DNA of 64,000 nucleotides, taken from positions 496,001-560,000 of the forward strand of contig NZ_AP025503.1 in the NCBI RefSeq assembly GCF_024347575.1. Direction: 5' to 3'. Below, piece by piece: positions 1 to 8,727 of this stretch; positions within the stretch are counted from its first letter, which is position 1; each line of letters opens with the position of its first letter. Below the pieces are notes generated by a model. It saw nothing but the letters and a program-made list of their open reading frames with translations, had not been told where the DNA came from and searched no databases. A program made the translations under genes and the position numbers. The DNA is from Vibrio pelagius (GTDB lineage: Bacteria > Pseudomonadota > Gammaproteobacteria > Enterobacterales > Vibrionaceae).

Positions 1-294
1 GCGCTTCGTTATGCGAGCATAAGGCTCTAACCAAGATAGAGACTCTGTTTTTATGCCGCAGTCGCGACACTTAATCCTTCGAGTTTGAACGGAAAGTTCA
101 ACTGGAACATCGAGTAACATGGCATCCTTTACATGACGCCATTGATACTCATGGATAGCTTCGGCTTCAAGACCACAGAGGCATTTAGCTTCAGAGTTAG
201 GTTTAAGAGTAAGGGTAATAAGTGTTGCTGTCTGGTGAGACTTTACTATTTGAAAGCCTTCCCAGAATGAAGATAGGAAAGTATGATTCGGCAT
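1..294 (-). CDS. ISL3-family transposase, N-terminal 98 residues
   Basis: This frame is open from the ATG at 292-294 down to base 1 and continues outside the window. The protein starts MPNHTFLSSFWEGFQIVKS. It carries two cysteine pairs, CLCG near residue 42 and CRDCG near residue 79, followed by SLSWLEPYARITKR. That arrangement, a zinc finger then a basic W-L-x-PYARIT segment, is typical of the N-terminal zinc-binding and helix-turn-helix domains of ISL3 transposases. The DDE catalytic domain is not in the window, so I cannot say whether the copy is intact. No strong ribosome binding site is visible. Confidence 0.8.
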   Translation of the reverse strand, partial: MPNHTFLSSFWEGFQIVKSHQTATLITLTLKPNSEAKCLCGLEAEAIHEYQWRHVKDAMLLDVPVELSVQTRRIKCRDCGIKTESLSWLEPYARITKR

Positions 295-390
295 GGAAAC
301 GGTAGTTTGTGTATGATTTTTGTTTGGCGACTAAACCATATCACTTACTACCGTTTTTGTTTTAAGTTCCCGCTAATCCGCGATGAACCT
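1..390 (-). mobile_element. ISL3-family insertion sequence, partial (right part cut by window edge)
   Basis: The first 390 bases hold the beginning of an insertion sequence read leftwards. The transposase N-terminus resembles the ISL3 (IS204/IS1001/IS1165) zinc-finger family. Reading leftwards from base 389, the sequence GGTTCATCGCGGATTAGCGG looks like a terminal inverted repeat end. This is an inference, because the other end lies outside the window and the expected 8-bp target duplication cannot be checked. The element would sit only about 37 bases beyond the dolP stop codon, so it probably separates dolP from its original terminator and downstream neighbour. Confidence 0.7.
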
Positions 391-426
391 TTTTTTATAA
401 CTCGATTTTTATTGGGTTGGATGAAG

Positions 427-1059
427 TTAGTTAACGACAGTTTCTGCTTCAGTTTCCGCCGCCGCTTCAGCCTTCACCGTTGCCTCATCACCATATTCGA
501 ATGCGCGAATGACTTGTTTGACCCCTGAGATATTACGAGCCACATCGGTTGCAATATCAGCATGCTCACGAGTCACAAGACCCAATAGGAACACTTCACT
601 ATCTTCGGTGATAACTTTAACCTTGATGCCATTTAGCTCGGCATTGGCTAATAGAGCCGATTTTACCTTGGTAGTTATCCAGCTGTCTTTGCTGATCTCA
701 CTCACGCTCAATGGTGGTTTAACGCGTACTTGGTTGTGGACAGTGTTCACGCCAGCTACTTTTCTCGCTTCGCTTTCAAATGAGCGGCGCTCTGCCTCCG
801 TTGAGGCTTGTCCCATCAGCACCACTGTTCCACGGTAAGAACTGGCAGTGATTCGAACGTTACCGCGATATGGAGCCTTGTTAGTGATGGCTGCAACTTC
901 GAACTCGATATTGTTGTCATTCCAAATCTCTTTGGTGGTGCGAGTGTCGGTAACTAGGTTTGCTGTCGTCGCAGCGCCGGCAATGAATAGTCCCGCACAT
1001 CCAGACAATGATAGCGTCAGCAGTGAAACGCTAAGCAACTTAACAATAGAAAACTTCAT
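427..1059 (-). CDS. dolP: BON-domain outer membrane lipoprotein DolP (YraP)
   Basis: DolP is an outer membrane lipoprotein with two BON domains that supports outer membrane integrity near the division site. I start at MKFSIVKLLS (ATG 1057-1059) because GGAGTAAC lies directly upstream; an earlier in-frame ATG would sit inside diaA. A signal peptide ends in the lipobox LSGC around residue 21. Two BON repeats follow, with the conserved WITTKVKSALL and VFLLGLVT segments at the start of the second. At 210 residues it is about 20 longer than the E. coli protein, because of an Ala/Glu-rich tail ending ETVVN. It starts 10 bp after diaA stops, so the genes are probably cotranscribed with lpoA. Confidence 0.92.
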   Translation of the reverse strand: MKFSIVKLLSVSLLTLSLSGCAGLFIAGAATTANLVTDTRTTKEIWNDNNIEFEVAAITNKAPYRGNVRITASSYRGTVVLMGQASTEAERRSFESEARKVAGVNTVHNQVRVKPPLSVSEISKDSWITTKVKSALLANAELNGIKVKVITEDSEVFLLGLVTREHADIATDVARNISGVKQVIRAFEYGDEATVKAEAAAETEAETVVN

Positions 1060-1069
1060 GTTACTCCAA

Positions 1070-1660
1070 TTACTCCTCGTGAGCTGGGAATAGAACTTGG
1101 TCAATCAGATCGCATAGGCAATGCAGTGTGACCATATGAACTTCATGGATACGAGCGGTGCGGTGCGATGGGATTCGAATCTCTACATCGTGTTCGCCTA
1201 GAAGACCTGCCATCTCACCACCGTCCTTGCCAGTAAAAGCGATGATGGTCATGTCACGGGTTACTGCCGCTTCCATTGCTTTGATGATGTTTTTGCTATT
1301 ACCACTGGTCGAGATAGCAAGAAGGATATCGCCAGTTTGACCAAAAGCACGCACCTGTTTCGAGAAGATCTCTTCGTAGTGGTAGTCGTTCGCAACTGCC
1401 GTTAGCGTAGTATTGTCGGCGGTTAGCGCCATTGCTGGCAGGCTAGGGCGCTCAGTTTCAAAGCGGTTAAGTAGGCAAGAGACAAACTGCTGTGCGTTCG
1501 AAGCTGAGCCACCGTTACCACAACATAAAATCTTATTGCCGTTGAGCAAGGTTGCAACCATGGCTTGCGCAGCGTGGGTAATAGCATCTGGCAGGGCTTC
1601 TGCTGCCGCGATTTGGATCTGAATACTTTCTGTAAAACTTTCTTTGATGCTATCTAGCAT
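1070..1660 (-). CDS. diaA: DnaA initiator-associating protein DiaA (SIS domain)
   Basis: DiaA binds DnaA and promotes timely, ordered assembly of DnaA on oriC. The 196-residue protein is a single SIS (sugar isomerase) domain. The [20 protein letters not shown] segment (residues about 48-67) and the [10 protein letters not shown] loop (about 114-123) are the typical phosphosugar-fold signatures of the GmhA/DiaA group. GmhA is the main alternative. The neighbourhood (lpoA-yraN-diaA-dolP, the same order as in E. coli) decides in favour of DiaA. It lies 2 bp after yraN and 10 bp before dolP, in one minus-strand operon. Confidence 0.93.
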   Translation of the reverse strand: MLDSIKESFTESIQIQIAAAEALPDAITHAAQAMVATLLNGNKILCCGNGGSASNAQQFVSCLLNRFETERPSLPAMALTADNTTLTAVANDYHYEEIFSKQVRAFGQTGDILLAISTSGNSKNIIKAMEAAVTRDMTIIAFTGKDGGEMAGLLGEHDVEIRIPSHRTARIHEVHMVTLHCLCDLIDQVLFPAHEE

Positions 1661-1662
1661 GT

Positions 1663-2061
1663 TTATCCTTGGGTAATTGCATTTTGTATCCAGTTGATCT
1701 GTTCATTTGGCCCTTCAATAGCCACAACATCAAACCGGAAATTAGTCGAGTGTACCGACATGCCTTGCTTCATCAGCCATAGATTGGCGGTGTTGATCAA
1801 CTTTTTCGCCTTGCCGGCGGTGACCATTTCTGCTGCATGCCCATAACGTGTCTGTTTTCGGTATTTGACTTCAACAAACACAATAGTCTGGTTGTGGTGC
1901 ATTATAAGATCAATTTCACCACATTTGGCTACGAAGTTTTGCTCAATTAAAGTGAGCCCGTGCCCTTTGAGGTGATCTCTGGCCACGCGTTCGTACCTAT
2001 CGCCCACTTGTCTGTGGGCGTTGAGTTTTTGTATCAGTTTGGTTCGACTAAAGAGCCCCAT
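1663..2061 (-). CDS. yraN: YraN / UPF0102 family protein
   Basis: YraN belongs to the UPF0102 family, which has a predicted restriction-endonuclease-like fold; its role is not established. The sequence shows the family pattern [24 protein letters not shown], then GEIDLIM and [14 protein letters not shown], which carry the E-x-D...E-x-K nuclease-type residues. I prefer the start MGLFSRTK (ATG 2059-2061), which overlaps the end of lpoA by 14 bp. An upstream start giving 11 more residues is open but lies deeper inside lpoA. The protein is about 132 residues, close to the E. coli length. Confidence 0.88.
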   Translation of the reverse strand: MGLFSRTKLIQKLNAHRQVGDRYERVARDHLKGHGLTLIEQNFVAKCGEIDLIMHHNQTIVFVEVKYRKQTRYGHAAEMVTAGKAKKLINTANLWLMKQGMSVHSTNFRFDVVAIEGPNEQINWIQNAITQG

Positions 2062-3859
2062 GCTCTGCCCAGCTGATTTGACGCTGTACAACACAGTTGT
2101 TGTCGATAGTCAGCACGCCGGTTTCACCAGAAATACTATGTCCTTCAACGGCTTTCATTTGTGGAAGCGCGTCCATTAGGTAGTACGCATCCATCCCTAG
2201 TGCTTGCAGGCGCTTTTGACCATTAGTGTGAGAAGGCCAAAGCTCATTTAACTGCTTATTGAGCTCGCCTTTGTTCTCTATAAGCAGCGGAATATCACTA
2301 TAGAAAACACCGGTTAGGTCTTCATACTGTTTACCGCCACTGTTGCTGAAAGAGTTCGAGAACAACGCCGGTTGCTTTGCATCTGGGTTAATGGCGACTT
2401 CAATGAAAGGTTTGATCAACGTGAGCTCAGAGTTATTCGCCACGATGTATACTGCGTCGACGTCGCGACGGCTGCGCGGCTCTGTCTCTAGTGGCAAGTC
2501 GATCAGGGTATCCATCTGCGCAATGCGCTGTTGGCTCTCTTGTAGTCCGAATATCTGATTTACATTGCGTTGTAACTGTCGCTTGTCAGAGAAGAATGAC
2601 GTTGCGACATCATTGCTACTGTATTTAGACCACTCTTCTTTGAAGGCTTCTTGTACACGATCGCCCAGTCGGCCTTTTGGTGCCAAGATGAGAGGATACT
2701 TGTAACCCTGAGTGAAGAGGTGCTTAGCGGCTTGGGCGACTTCTTGCTCTGGTGATAGTGCCAGGTAGCAAAGTTTGGTGCCTGCCTCTATATGATCTGG
2801 AATGTTCAGAGCAAGTGCTGGAATAGCATTTTCATCCCCTTTCTGAGCTTCCTGGAGCTTGGTGATATTGCTCTTAACCAATGGGCCGACGATGAAGTCG
2901 ACTTTGTTGGCAATCAGCGTCTGTTTGATCTCTTCAGCACTTTGCGTGTTGGTATCTAAAACCGTTAGCGTTGCGTCTTCTTCGCGCTCTTTGTCGTTCA
3001 TCATCGCAAAAATGAAGCCATCACGTACCAGCTGCGCCTGTTTACTGTACTTACCAGTTAAAGGTAGCAGTAAGGCTGTACTGGTTGGCTTACTGATCTC
3101 TAGGCTCAGAATGTCACTGATCGCTTGCGGTGTGTACTTCGCCGCTGGGTGGTACGGATTCTCCGCCAACCAGTCTTGCAGTGTGCTTTGCAGCTCAGGC
3201 AGATTACCGTTTAGGGTTTTCAGGTAGATAGAAAGCTGTAACCAACCAGCCAAAACATCTTCGTCTGGCGCGGTTTTTAGTGCTAGCACTTCATATTGAG
3301 AGTAGCTGCTAAGATTTTTCCAGATACGATCAGCGATCAACTGTTGATCTTGGTTATCATCAAACTCTTCAAGTTTAGTGAGTTCGCGACTCGCTTCGAA
3401 GTACTGATTCAATACCTCAAGAATATCAGCACGCAGGTTGTGGTAGTCTTTCCACTGCTCATTCGGCAGTTTCCACCACGGTTGGAAGTTCAGTTGTTGA
3501 TACGCTTGCTCAGTCTGCTGATTATTGAATAGCAGCTGCGCACGTGCCAGTTGCCATTCAGCCTGTTGGGTTTCTGTGAGTGGCTGTTTTGCCAAGCGTT
3601 TGATCAGCAAAGTTGCTTGATCGGTTTTGCCCGCTTGCACCGACGATTTTAGTGCCATGATCAGCCAATCATTTTGCAGACTACCTTTGCTGCTGTCTGC
3701 TTGCATCATATAACTTTCTGTCGATTGTGTCGGATCAAGTGTAATATCAACACGCGTCGGGGCTTGTGGCGCAGAAGAACAAGCCGCCAATGAAATTGCT
3801 AATGCAATTGGAGTTAGTAAGCGTGGTACACTGAGTCTCTTATGGTTCATTGTTGCCAT
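2048..3859 (-). CDS. lpoA: Penicillin-binding protein activator LpoA
   Basis: LpoA is an outer membrane lipoprotein that reaches across the periplasm to activate the bifunctional peptidoglycan synthase PBP1a. The 603-residue protein has a signal peptide ending in the lipobox LAAC (cysteine about residue 27). A TPR-like N-terminal half with helical repeats covers residues about 50-250. A periplasmic-binding-protein-like C-terminal half follows, starting TALLLPLTGKYSKQAQLVRDG. Both halves are expected for LpoA. ATG at 3857-3859 and a second ATG three codons later are equally plausible starts. It diverges from rsmI across 62 bp that must hold both promoters. Confidence 0.93.
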   Translation of the reverse strand: MATMNHKRLSVPRLLTPIALAISLAACSSAPQAPTRVDITLDPTQSTESYMMQADSSKGSLQNDWLIMALKSSVQAGKTDQATLLIKRLAKQPLTETQQAEWQLARAQLLFNNQQTEQAYQQLNFQPWWKLPNEQWKDYHNLRADILEVLNQYFEASRELTKLEEFDDNQDQQLIADRIWKNLSSYSQYEVLALKTAPDEDVLAGWLQLSIYLKTLNGNLPELQSTLQDWLAENPYHPAAKYTPQAISDILSLEISKPTSTALLLPLTGKYSKQAQLVRDGFIFAMMNDKEREEDATLTVLDTNTQSAEEIKQTLIANKVDFIVGPLVKSNITKLQEAQKGDENAIPALALNIPDHIEAGTKLCYLALSPEQEVAQAAKHLFTQGYKYPLILAPKGRLGDRVQEAFKEEWSKYSSNDVATSFFSDKRQLQRNVNQIFGLQESQQRIAQMDTLIDLPLETEPRSRRDVDAVYIVANNSELTLIKPFIEVAINPDAKQPALFSNSFSNSGGKQYEDLTGVFYSDIPLLIENKGELNKQLNELWPSHTNGQKRLQALGMDAYYLMDALPQMKAVEGHSISGETGVLTIDNNCVVQRQISWAEHGAL

Positions 3860-3921
3860 GAGTTCTTTTTAATTCCGTATAAATTTGTATCTATATTAAT
3901 CGTTGAAGTGATGGTAAACAA

Positions 3922-4788
3922 ATGACAGATAACAAAACCTTGCTCACAGAGAGCCCAACTCTCTATATTGTGCCGACTCCTATCGGAAATTTGGGAGACA
4001 TCACGCAAAGAGCAATCGAAGTATTATCAAGTGTCGATGTTATTGCAGCGGAAGACACACGTCACACGGGTAAGCTGCTTGCTCACTTCAATATATCCAC
4101 CAGAACGTTCGCTTTACATGACCATAATGAGCAAACTAAGGCGCAAGTTCTAGTAGAAAAATTATTAGAGGGTCAGTCTATCGCATTAGTCTCAGATGCA
4201 GGAACCCCTTTAATCAGTGATCCAGGTTACCACCTTGTATCACAATGTCGTCAGGCTGGTGTGAGAGTTGTACCACTTCCTGGTGCATGTGCTGTCATCA
4301 CCGCGTTAAGTGCATCGGGTCTACCGTCGGATCGCTTCAGTTTTGAAGGCTTCTTACCACCTAAGAGCAAAGGTCGTAAAGATAAGTTCCTTGAGATCGC
4401 GAAAGCGGAACGCACATGTATTTTCTACGAGTCACCGCACCGTATCTCAGATTCTCTACAGGATATGCTAGATATTTTAGGCCCTGAGCGTGAAGTTGTA
4501 CTAGCGCGTGAGCTAACGAAGACCTTCGAAACTATTCAAGGTATGCCACTGGGTGAGCTGATTGAGTGGATTGAAGAAGACGCGAACCGCAAACGTGGCG
4601 AGATGGTGCTTTTGATTCATGGTCACCGCGAAGAAGCAACAACCGACTTACCAGATGAAGCGACGCGTACTCTGGCTATTCTGACTAAAGAGCTGCCACT
4701 TAAGAAAGCTGCGGCAATGGCTGCAGAGATCTACAATCTGAAAAAGAACGCGCTGTACAAATGGGGCTTAGAGCACCTAGATAACTAA
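3922..4788 (+). CDS. rsmI: 16S rRNA (cytidine1402-2'-O)-methyltransferase RsmI
   Basis: RsmI 2'-O-methylates C1402 of 16S rRNA, in the P site of the small ribosomal subunit. The 288-residue protein belongs to the tetrapyrrole methylase fold. Visible signatures are [14 protein letters not shown] (about 17-30), [12 protein letters not shown] (about 44-55), [12 protein letters not shown] and the FYESPHR motif near residue 170. RsmH, which methylates the same nucleotide on the base, is encoded 0.9 kb downstream, after rnpB. The gene is divergent from lpoA, an arrangement conserved in enteric bacteria. Confidence 0.95.
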   Translation: MTDNKTLLTESPTLYIVPTPIGNLGDITQRAIEVLSSVDVIAAEDTRHTGKLLAHFNISTRTFALHDHNEQTKAQVLVEKLLEGQSIALVSDAGTPLISDPGYHLVSQCRQAGVRVVPLPGACAVITALSASGLPSDRFSFEGFLPPKSKGRKDKFLEIAKAERTCIFYESPHRISDSLQDMLDILGPEREVVLARELTKTFETIQGMPLGELIEWIEEDANRKRGEMVLLIHGHREEATTDLPDEATRTLAILTKELPLKKAAAMAAEIYNLKKNALYKWGLEHLDN

Positions 4789-4810
4789 TATTTCTTTAGT
4801 TTGCGCAGTT

Positions 4811-4853
4811 AGAGTACAGATAAACGAGTACTAAGCCGTTTATCTGTATCTCT
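4811..4853 (+). terminator. Hairpin downstream of rsmI, possible terminator
   Basis: The left arm AGAGTACAGATAAACG (4811-4826) is complementary to 4837-4853 with one bulged base, giving a stem of about 16 bp with a 10-base loop. There is no clean T run after it, only a pyrimidine-rich stretch, so it may stabilise or attenuate the rsmI transcript. The remaining bases up to the rnpB promoter show nothing else I can name. Confidence 0.4.
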
Positions 4854-4975
4854 ACTGTGTTCTCAACTCTTTTCTCATCTCCTCCCCCGTGTCCCAAATC
4901 CCGTCACTCGTATCCGCTCTTTCGCTCAATTCCCCACCGGTTAACACTCTGATTGCATCATATTTGTGATCTCGC

Positions 4976-5004
4976 TAGACACGTCTCTTTAATCTCTATA
5001 CAAT
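4976..5004 (+). promoter_or_regulatory. rnpB promoter (sigma70) with GC-rich discriminator
   Basis: TAGACA at 4976-4981 and TACAAT at 4999-5004 are separated by exactly 17 bp. They are followed by the GC-rich discriminator CCGCCC (5005-5010) and the predicted RNA start near 5013. A GC-rich discriminator is typical of stable RNA promoters under stringent control, as in E. coli rnpB. The match is good but rests on sequence only. Confidence 0.7.
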
Positions 5005-5012
5005 CCGCCCTC

Positions 5013-5452
<440 letters not shown>

Positions 5453-5460
5453 ATTCCAAG

Positions 5461-5496
5461 AACCCATCATTACTTAACAGTAGTGATGGGTTTTTT
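5461..5496 (+). terminator. rnpB intrinsic terminator
   Basis: AACCCATCATTACT (5461-5474) pairs with AGTAGTGATGGGTT (ending 5492) through a 14-bp stem with one G-U pair. It runs straight into a six-T tract. It lies 9 bases after the predicted mature 3' end of RNase P RNA. Confidence 0.9.
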
Positions 5497-5504
5497 GCTT
5501 TATA

Positions 5505-5535
5505 TTGACGTAAATTATTTAGATTTCCGTAAAAT
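5505..5535 (+). promoter_or_regulatory. Candidate promoter of the dcw cluster
   Basis: TTGACG (5505-5510) and TAAAAT (5530-5535) are spaced 19 bp, longer than ideal, in an AT-rich stretch just after the rnpB terminator. Since rnpB terminates at 5496 and rsmH starts at 5681, the cluster needs a promoter in this interval, and this is the best match. A small stem, TTGGG (5555-5559) with TCCCAA (5567-5572), follows in the leader. Confidence 0.45.
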
Positions 5536-5601
5536 CCGCTTTTCTTATAGAGACTTGGGTGAAAAATCCCAACTCGCTACACACAATGTAGTGGAGATAA
5601 C

Positions 5602-5661
5602 GTGCGAAATCAGTACACTAAAACGTTAACAGAATCATTTGTAGCCAAACTAAAGGCTTAA
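5602..5661 (+). CDS. Possible 19-residue leader ORF upstream of rsmH
   Basis: A GTG codon at 5602 follows GGAGATAAC, a good ribosome binding site, and opens a 19-codon frame ending TAA at 5659-5661. The predicted peptide is [19 protein letters not shown], with Met at the start if translated. It ends 19 bp before the rsmH ATG. I do not recognise it. It does not resemble MraZ, which occupies this place in many other bacteria. It could be a leader that couples translation into rsmH, or chance. Confidence 0.25.
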   Translation: MRNQYTKTLTESFVAKLKA

Positions 5662-5680
5662 TCCATTCACTGAGAAGACT

Positions 5681-6631
5681 ATGACAGAAGCGTTCAAACA
5701 TATTTCAGTATTGCTTAACGAATCAATTGACGGACTGGCGATCAAACCCGATGGTACCTACATTGACGGTACTTTTGGTCGTGGTGGCCATAGCCGTACA
5801 ATCCTGTCTAAACTGGGCGAGAATGGACGACTATTTAGTATCGACCGCGATCCACAAGCGATCGCTGAAGCACAAAAAATTGATGATCCTCGTTTCACTA
5901 TTATCCACGGCCCATTTTCAGGAATGGCGGAATACGCGGAACGCTATGATCTAGTGGGCAAAGTAGACGGTGTTCTTCTCGATTTAGGCGTCTCTTCACC
6001 ACAACTGGATGATGCTGAACGTGGCTTTAGCTTTATGAAAGACGGCCCATTGGATATGCGAATGGACCCTACTTCAGGTATGCCTGTTTCACAGTGGCTA
6101 ATGGATGCAGAGCTGGATGACATTACTTGGGTTATCCGTGAGTTTGGTGAAGACAAGCATGCGCGCCGCATTGCTAAAGGTATCGTGGCTTACCGTGAGA
6201 ATGAAGAGAACGAACCTCTGACACGCACTGGTCAACTGGCAAAGCTTATCTCAGACGTAGCACCAAAGAGCTTTAAAGAGAAAAAGCACCCAGCAACACG
6301 TGCATTCCAAGCATTTCGTATCTACATCAACAGTGAACTGGATGAAATCGCGACTGCACTAAAAGGCGCAACCAGTATTCTTGCTCCGCAAGGTCGCCTG
6401 TCAGTTATCAGCTTCCACTCTCTAGAAGATCGCATGGTAAAACGTTTTATCCGTAAAGAGAGTCAAGGCCCTCAGGTGCCACACGGTCTACCTCTGACTG
6501 AAGAGCAAATCAAAGCACTAGGCAGTGCAGTTCTTAAGCCTGTGGGTAAAGCAATTAAGCCTTCAAAGAGTGAAGTGGATGAGAACACTCGTTCACGCAG
6601 CTCCGTACTTCGTTTGGCCGAAAAGCTGTAA
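5681..6631 (+). CDS. rsmH: 16S rRNA (cytosine1402-N4)-methyltransferase RsmH (MraW)
   Basis: RsmH methylates N4 of C1402 in 16S rRNA using S-adenosylmethionine. The 316-residue sequence has motif I as [14 protein letters not shown] (about 29-42), the [20 protein letters not shown] family signature (about 98-117), the DMRMD segment, and [15 protein letters not shown] near residue 245. It is the first gene of the division and cell wall cluster here, because mraZ is absent. It ends 3 bp before ftsL. Confidence 0.96.
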   Translation: MTEAFKHISVLLNESIDGLAIKPDGTYIDGTFGRGGHSRTILSKLGENGRLFSIDRDPQAIAEAQKIDDPRFTIIHGPFSGMAEYAERYDLVGKVDGVLLDLGVSSPQLDDAERGFSFMKDGPLDMRMDPTSGMPVSQWLMDAELDDITWVIREFGEDKHARRIAKGIVAYRENEENEPLTRTGQLAKLISDVAPKSFKEKKHPATRAFQAFRIYINSELDEIATALKGATSILAPQGRLSVISFHSLEDRMVKRFIRKESQGPQVPHGLPLTEEQIKALGSAVLKPVGKAIKPSKSEVDENTRSRSSVLRLAEKL

Positions 6632-6634
6632 TTA

Positions 6635-6952
6635 ATGAAGACCGCCAAGCCAAACTTAGCCAAGATTATCTTCTTTGATCTAATTTCAGTGGGGCGTGTT
6701 CCGCTGTTATTGCTCATTGCTATCTTCGCTAGCGCGATGGCGGTTGTTCTTACAACACACATGTCTCGCCAAGCCATTACTCAGAAAGATATGACTTTGG
6801 TGGAACGCGAGCAGTTGGATGACGAGTGGCGAAATCTGATGCTCGAAGAGACCGCGCTTGCCGAACACAGCCGAGTTCAAGCTTCTGCGATTAAAGAGCT
6901 TGATATGAAGCGCCCTGACTCAGACAAAGAAGTAGTGATCTCACTGAAATGA
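6635..6952 (+). CDS. ftsL: Cell division protein FtsL
   Basis: FtsL is a small bitopic membrane protein that forms the FtsQLB complex and helps activate septal peptidoglycan synthesis by FtsWI. The 105-residue protein has a short cytoplasmic N-terminus, one membrane segment around residues 22-42 (VPLLLLIAIFASAMAVVLTT) and a periplasmic heptad-rich coiled coil. The length is typical. It overlaps ftsI by 4 bp (ATGA), which suggests translational coupling. Confidence 0.93.
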   Translation: MKTAKPNLAKIIFFDLISVGRVPLLLLIAIFASAMAVVLTTHMSRQAITQKDMTLVEREQLDDEWRNLMLEETALAEHSRVQASAIKELDMKRPDSDKEVVISLK

Positions 6953-8709
6953 CCGCTAAAAAGGAAAAAGCACCTGCGAAGAAAGCCGAAGCAGCCGCTT
7001 CCAAGGCCGCCGCAGTGAATGGAAAGGACTCTGATCCTATCTTGATCAAATGGCGCTTTAACTTAGTTATTGCGTTTGTCTTTCTTGCATTTGCAGCATT
7101 GGTCTCACGTGTCGCTTACATTCAAATTATTGAACCCGATAACCTGATTCGCCAAGGTGACTTGCGTTCGGTTCGCGTTAAAGAGATCCCGTCTGCACGC
7201 GGTATTATTTCTGATCGAAACGACGAGCCTCTCGCTGTCAGTGTTCCTGTTGAAGCGGTTTGGGCTGATCCGAAAACCATTTTTGATAAAGATGGTCTGG
7301 CGCAGATTGATCGTTGGTATGCATTGGCGGATGTACTTGGGCTAGAACGTCAGTCGATGATCGATAAGATCTCAGCCAATAAAACGCGCCGCTTTATCTA
7401 TCTTCAAAGACAAGTAAGCCCTGCGATGGCGAAGTACATTCGCGATCTCAAGCTAGTAGGTGTTGGCCTTAAAGCGGAATCTCGTCGCTACTACCCTGCG
7501 GGTGAAATCAGCGCACACCTTATCGGCGTAACAGGTATTGATGGTCACGGCTTAGAAGGCGTTGAACGCAGTTACGACCAATGGTTAACCGGTGAAGCGG
7601 GTAAGCGCACGATACGTAAAGACCGCTATGGTCGTGTAGTTGAAAACATTGCTTTAGAAGAGCGTGAGCAAGGTAAACCACTCACCTTGACTATCGACCA
7701 ACGTTTACAAGCGATTGCCTACCGTGAGATCAAACAGGCGGTTGCTGATCACCGTGCTACTTCAGGTTCGGCGATTCTTCTTGATGTCAAAACGGGTGCA
7801 GTGTTAGCCATGGTTAATGCGCCATCATATAACCCAAACAACCGTGCCGACCTGCAAAGTTTTAAAATGCGTAACCGCGTTTTGACCGACGCAATGGAGC
7901 CCGGTTCTACCGTTAAGCCGTTTGTGGTACTGGCAGCGCTAGAGAACGGTGCTGCGACTCCAGATACCGTGATCAACACCGGAAATGGCATCATGCAAAT
8001 CGGTGGTAGCCGCGTGCGTGATACCTCTAAAGTTGGCAAGGCTGACCTAGCCATGATTCTCAAGAAGTCGAGTAACATCGGTGTGGCGAAGCTGGCACTG
8101 GATATGCCGCTCGAAGCGCTTCTTGGCCTTTACAGTTCCGTTGGTCTTGGTGAAATGTCTGGCTTGAACTTAGTTGGTGAAACAACGGGTATTTTCCCGA
8201 ATCGACGTCGTTGGTCAAAGTTTGAAATTGCCACTCTATCTTTTGGTTACGGCCTATCTGTCACCCCAATTCAATTGGCTCATGCTTACGCAACACTGGC
8301 GAACAAAGGTGTTTACGAGCCGATCCATATCATTGAAAACAACGAGCAAGATTTCTCTAAGCAGATCATTGATAGAGACAATGCCCAGCTTGTTTTAGAG
8401 ATGCTTGAAGGGGTAACCCAAAAAGGCGGTACAGCAACCCGCGCGGCAGTGCCAGGTTATCGCGTTGCGGCAAAAACGGGTACGTCTCGTAAAGCGGAAG
8501 CGGGTGGTTATAGCGATGAGTATATTGCGATTACTGCTGGCGTCGCACCGGTGAGCGACCCTCGAGTATCACTGGTAGTGGTGGTGAACGAGCCGCAGGG
8601 CGACCTCTACTACGGTGGTTCTGTTGCTGCTCCCGTATTCTCAGAGATTATGAAAGGTGCACTGCAGATTCTTAACGTACCCGCCGATGAAAACAAATTT
8701 CAAGAATAG
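6949..8709 (+). CDS. ftsI: Septal peptidoglycan transpeptidase FtsI (PBP3)
   Basis: FtsI crosslinks septal peptidoglycan in the divisome. The 586-residue protein has a lysine/alanine-rich cytoplasmic tail, one membrane anchor (about 32-52), a pedestal domain containing SARGIISDRN, and a transpeptidase domain. The three catalytic motifs are intact: S320-T-V-K (active-site serine), S374-S-N and K509-T-G-T. The Ala/Lys-rich N-terminus (AKKEKAPAKKAEAAASKAAA) is low complexity and slightly longer than in E. coli. No motif changes suggest beta-lactam resistance. It lies between ftsL (4 bp overlap) and murE (18 bp). Confidence 0.97.
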   Translation: MTAKKEKAPAKKAEAAASKAAAVNGKDSDPILIKWRFNLVIAFVFLAFAALVSRVAYIQIIEPDNLIRQGDLRSVRVKEIPSARGIISDRNDEPLAVSVPVEAVWADPKTIFDKDGLAQIDRWYALADVLGLERQSMIDKISANKTRRFIYLQRQVSPAMAKYIRDLKLVGVGLKAESRRYYPAGEISAHLIGVTGIDGHGLEGVERSYDQWLTGEAGKRTIRKDRYGRVVENIALEEREQGKPLTLTIDQRLQAIAYREIKQAVADHRATSGSAILLDVKTGAVLAMVNAPSYNPNNRADLQSFKMRNRVLTDAMEPGSTVKPFVVLAALENGAATPDTVINTGNGIMQIGGSRVRDTSKVGKADLAMILKKSSNIGVAKLALDMPLEALLGLYSSVGLGEMSGLNLVGETTGIFPNRRRWSKFEIATLSFGYGLSVTPIQLAHAYATLANKGVYEPIHIIENNEQDFSKQIIDRDNAQLVLEMLEGVTQKGGTATRAAVPGYRVAAKTGTSRKAEAGGYSDEYIAITAGVAPVSDPRVSLVVVVNEPQGDLYYGGSVAAPVFSEIMKGALQILNVPADENKFQE

Positions 8710-8727
8710 AGCGAATCAGGATTCGAT

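Noticed and set aside
283..528. 81-codon plus-strand frame at the IS/dolP junction
   Set aside because: It spans the IS end and the antisense of dolP and has no homology-like features.
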